Under the pieces are notes generated by a model. That model worked only from the letters and a program-made list of their open reading frames with translations. It had not been told where the DNA came from and did no database searches. A program made the position numbers and the translations under genes. Positions 61,959 through 64,000 of a stretch of DNA of 64,000 nucleotides are shown here, piece by piece (within the stretch, counting starts at the first letter, position 1; every line of letters begins with the position of its first letter). Location: positions 110,347 through 174,346 of the forward strand of contig NEWS02000004.1 of the NCBI GenBank assembly GCA_002869845.2, given 5' to 3'. The DNA is from Nitrospira sp. CG24B. GTDB lineage: Bacteria; Nitrospirota; Nitrospiria; Nitrospirales; Nitrospiraceae.

Positions 61959-62324
61959 ATGGACGGCACGGACACATCGCGTATAAAACTCCATATTTCC
62001 AAAGACCCAATGTACCTCATGCTCCGCGAAGGCTGCATCAAAGAGTTCAACGTGAAGAAAGCTTCCGGCGACAAGTGTGAGCTCCGGGGCTGCGATCTGC
62101 GTGGTCTTGACCTTCGAGGCTTAGATGCCGACGGGCTGGATTTCAGCGACTGCTATTTTCGGCAATCCGATTTGCGTGGGGTCGATTTCAGCAAGGCTAA
62201 TATGGATGGGGCCAGCATCAACGCTTGTAAGATCTCAGGCGTCCTCTTCCCCCGAGAACTCAGTGGGCCGGAGATTGAACTCTCCCTCTTACATGGGACA
62301 CGCATGCGGTACGGGGTAAAATAA
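61959..62324 (+). CDS. Pentapeptide-repeat protein
   Basis: A 121-residue protein from ATG 61959, with AAGGAG about 7 bases upstream; the track start at 61809 adds 50 unlikely residues. After an N-terminal helical cap (MYLMLREGCIKEFN) come A(D/N)LxG-type repeats: CDLRG LDLRG LDADG LDFSD, then SDLRG VDFSK ANMDG. It forms a short right-handed beta-helix. Such proteins can mimic DNA or act as scaffolds; the function here is unknown. The C-terminus ends in a conserved-looking HGTRMRYGVK. Confidence 0.85.
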   Translation: MDGTDTSRIKLHISKDPMYLMLREGCIKEFNVKKASGDKCELRGCDLRGLDLRGLDADGLDFSDCYFRQSDLRGVDFSKANMDGASINACKISGVLFPRELSGPEIELSLLHGTRMRYGVK

Positions 62325-62490
62325 CAGACGGCTCAAGCCTCGGCAGCGGTGTCATCCCGTGAAGCGTTCCTCATTTTCTCAATCCTGAGTTCCAAGTTGC
62401 ACGTTCAAAGTTTCAGGTTGTGGGAAAACCAGAACTTGAAACCTGAAGCTCGAAACCGTTGGCCGATACACGTAACTGAAGGGTGGACAT

Positions 62491-64000
62491 TTAAGAGCCA
62501 GCAGAGAGGGACAACGGAGTCCGCACCTTCTCATGACCAGACTCAGCAGCGCCCGTATCGAGAAGAATGACTCGTTCCTCTGTGAGCTTTCCACCCTCTA
62601 GGAGATGATGGCGGATCGCCTCGGCGCGCTGGTGGGCCAGCGCCTCTAATTCGCTCGGAGAAATTTGGATGGCCACCGCGAGTTTTCGCTTCATGTCTTC
62701 CACGGTCGGCTGTGTGGGTTCCGCCGGTGTCACTGATGGATTAGGCACAGGAAGCTTCGCATACAGTTTTTCCACCAGCCGTTGCTCTTCTTTTGGCGAC
62801 AGCTCTTCCTGATCTGGCTTCCTCCCGCCATTCATCGCGAACAGCTGCTCTCGAAGTTTCATCGTTTGAAGCACCGCCACATCACGCATCGCATCGGTCG
62901 TTCCCGTGATATCGAGTCGGAGTCCTGCCCGCTCATCCAATGCCTTCTCCAATGCTTCAAGCTTTGTCAGTTCCGCATCAGCCAGCACGGCGCTCCCGGG
63001 TTGAAATTCGATAAATTGAAGATCTTCCTCGCTCGCACCGCCTGGCACGAGCTTCCCCATCAGCGCAAACGGCGACGCGACGACCTTTCCGAGCAGATTG
63101 AGCAACGTCGAAATCACCACCTTGCCATACTTGAAATCCGGATCGTTCAGATTGCCCCGGATCGGCATGTCGATCTCAATGATCCCTTTGCGATCCTTCA
63201 GCAATCCTACGAGAAGCGGCACCGGCAATGATGTGGCATCTGGACTGTTTGTCTTGTCCCCAAATGTCAGTTGATCGACATGCACGAGATTTTCCGCTTC
63301 CAATACCTTTTGCGACACCTTGTACTTCAAATCGAGCGACAATTTCCCCTTCGACAATCCATAGCCGGCATATTTGCCGCTGTACGAACCAATCGGCGTC
63401 AGGTCCATTCCGCCCAGTGTAATGACCAAGTCGGTAAAGGCGTCCTCGCTCAGTGGATTTATCTTTCCGACGATGTTCAGTCGCGCCGCCCGACCGATCC
63501 TGCCCGTGAGATTGACATCGGCTTTCTTCAGTTGCTTGGACGATAACCCTTTGATGGTCCCTCCAAACTCCGTCAGACTGGTCTTTACGTTCGGTTCGAT
63601 GGACCGGTCTTCAAATCTTGCGGCCAGCTTGACCAACTTGACCTGGTCGATCGTCACAGGCACAGGCTCCGCCGCTTTAGCAGGCGACTTCTCACCTTCA
63701 GGTTCCTTAGCAGCCGCCTGATCTCCGGGTGGAGGCGAGGCTGCCAGTTGAGACACATTGAGTTGGCCGTCGGCTTCCACCACCATCTGCATAGACGGTT
63801 CTTGCCAAACCACTTCAGCGATTTTCACCACGGTCGGCTCCACATCCAACGCCACGCGGTTCACCGCCAACCTCTTCCAGGTCACGACATTGTCAAACTC
63901 TTTGCGATCGACAACGGCCAACTGATTGACCGCAAGATCACCCTGGAACCGAAGCAGAGGCTCATTCGGGTGTTCTTTGGCAACGTGTAGTGTCCCTTTG
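62491..64000 (-). CDS. DUF748 (AsmA-like) envelope protein, 5' end beyond window
   Basis: The track ORF starts at 63921, but the frame stays open to base 64000 (upstream codons read LRFQGDLAVNQLAVVDRK), so only the C-terminal ~500 residues are seen. The repeated beta-rich pattern with LSLDLKYKVSQKVLEAENLVHVDQL and the VPLLVGLLKDRKGIIEIDMPIRG region (quoted in part) is typical of DUF748 proteins, large AsmA-related proteins that may bridge the envelope for lipid transfer. The C-terminal part after PGSAVLADAELTKLEAL looks OmpA-like in style. Downstream 62325-62490 has only a short TTCAGGTT/AACCTGAA hairpin. Confidence 0.82.
   Translation of the reverse strand, partial: KGTLHVAKEHPNEPLLRFQGDLAVNQLAVVDRKEFDNVVTWKRLAVNRVALDVEPTVVKIAEVVWQEPSMQMVVEADGQLNVSQLAASPPPGDQAAAKEPEGEKSPAKAAEPVPVTIDQVKLVKLAARFEDRSIEPNVKTSLTEFGGTIKGLSSKQLKKADVNLTGRIGRAARLNIVGKINPLSEDAFTDLVITLGGMDLTPIGSYSGKYAGYGLSKGKLSLDLKYKVSQKVLEAENLVHVDQLTFGDKTNSPDATSLPVPLLVGLLKDRKGIIEIDMPIRGNLNDPDFKYGKVVISTLLNLLGKVVASPFALMGKLVPGGASEEDLQFIEFQPGSAVLADAELTKLEALEKALDERAGLRLDITGTTDAMRDVAVLQTMKLREQLFAMNGGRKPDQEELSPKEEQRLVEKLYAKLPVPNPSVTPAEPTQPTVEDMKRKLAVAIQISPSELEALAHQRAEAIRHHLLEGGKLTEERVILLDTGAAESGHEKVRTPLSLSAGS

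Overview
The window looks like chromosomal DNA of a Nitrospira-type bacterium (phylum Nitrospirota). This is an inference, because there is no rRNA gene or other marker here. It rests on moderately GC-rich coding sequence, a Gram-negative envelope gene set (lipoproteins, porin, TolC-type channel, RseP, DUF748), and a Tat / molybdenum-cofactor / multiheme-cytochrome cluster of the kind needed by an organism that exports large molybdo-iron-sulfur enzymes. No tRNA, rRNA or CRISPR array was recognised.

Layout. 1-2641: end of a COG3014/LPP20 lipoprotein operon, a repeat-bearing spacer, and a VapBC toxin-antitoxin pair with a readable promoter and double palindromic operator. 2762-4956: acetyl-CoA synthetase with a small membrane protein. 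5053-8392: two convergent exported proteins with caspase-like (C14) domains that both lack the catalytic cysteine. 8659-16712: an HtrA/DegP protease, then a tight run tatC, Nbp35/Mrp-like ATPase, moeA, mobB, a membrane-anchored hexaheme cytochrome c, and an ABC transporter with a small CxxCH-tailed membrane protein between ATPase and permease. 16939-18686: RRM protein with terminator, 2OG-Fe(II) oxygenase, lone receiver protein. 18768-23081 (minus): a complete ABC / HlyD / TolC export operon. 23271-30318: RqcH-like NFACT protein divergent from an HExxH-type putative peptide hydroxylase, a DUF2059 protein, a PKD-domain protein and a KimA-like transporter. 30319-31772 is gene-poor.

31773-33757: RhlE helicase, a truncated PilZ relic and an intact PilZ protein. 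33832-43715 (minus): MltC-type transglycosylase, a PilB-type ATPase with an added GAF domain, and the conserved uppS-cdsA-dxr-rseP-proS operon. 43921-47909: tldD, pmbA and two YbhB/YbcL proteins. 47932-53228 is the accessory zone. It holds an unknown gene whose 3' half is duplicated on the far side of a ParE-type toxin-antitoxin pair, a frameshifted SIR2-like pseudogene, an IS3-family relic with a complete IS30-family element inserted in it, and a 27-codon single-helix ORF. 53502-64000: DsbA-family protein, soluble hybrid histidine kinase, orphan flagellar-rod-like protein, B12-type radical SAM enzyme, porin, 1-Cys peroxiredoxin, pentapeptide-repeat protein, and a DUF748 protein running off the window.

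How parts fit together. TatC, the Fe-S ATPase, MoeA and MobB would jointly serve folding, cofactor loading and export of a molybdoenzyme, and the hexaheme cytochrome would serve quinol-linked periplasmic electron transfer. UppS, CdsA, Dxr and RseP belong to isoprenoid and envelope biogenesis. PilZ and the GAF-MshEN-PilB protein suggest nucleotide-second-messenger control of pili. No single locus can be proven to be a new system from sequence alone. The strongest leads are the paired inactive caspase-like proteins, the tatC-to-ABC operon, the RqcH / HExxH pair, and the partial gene duplication flanking the toxin-antitoxin module.
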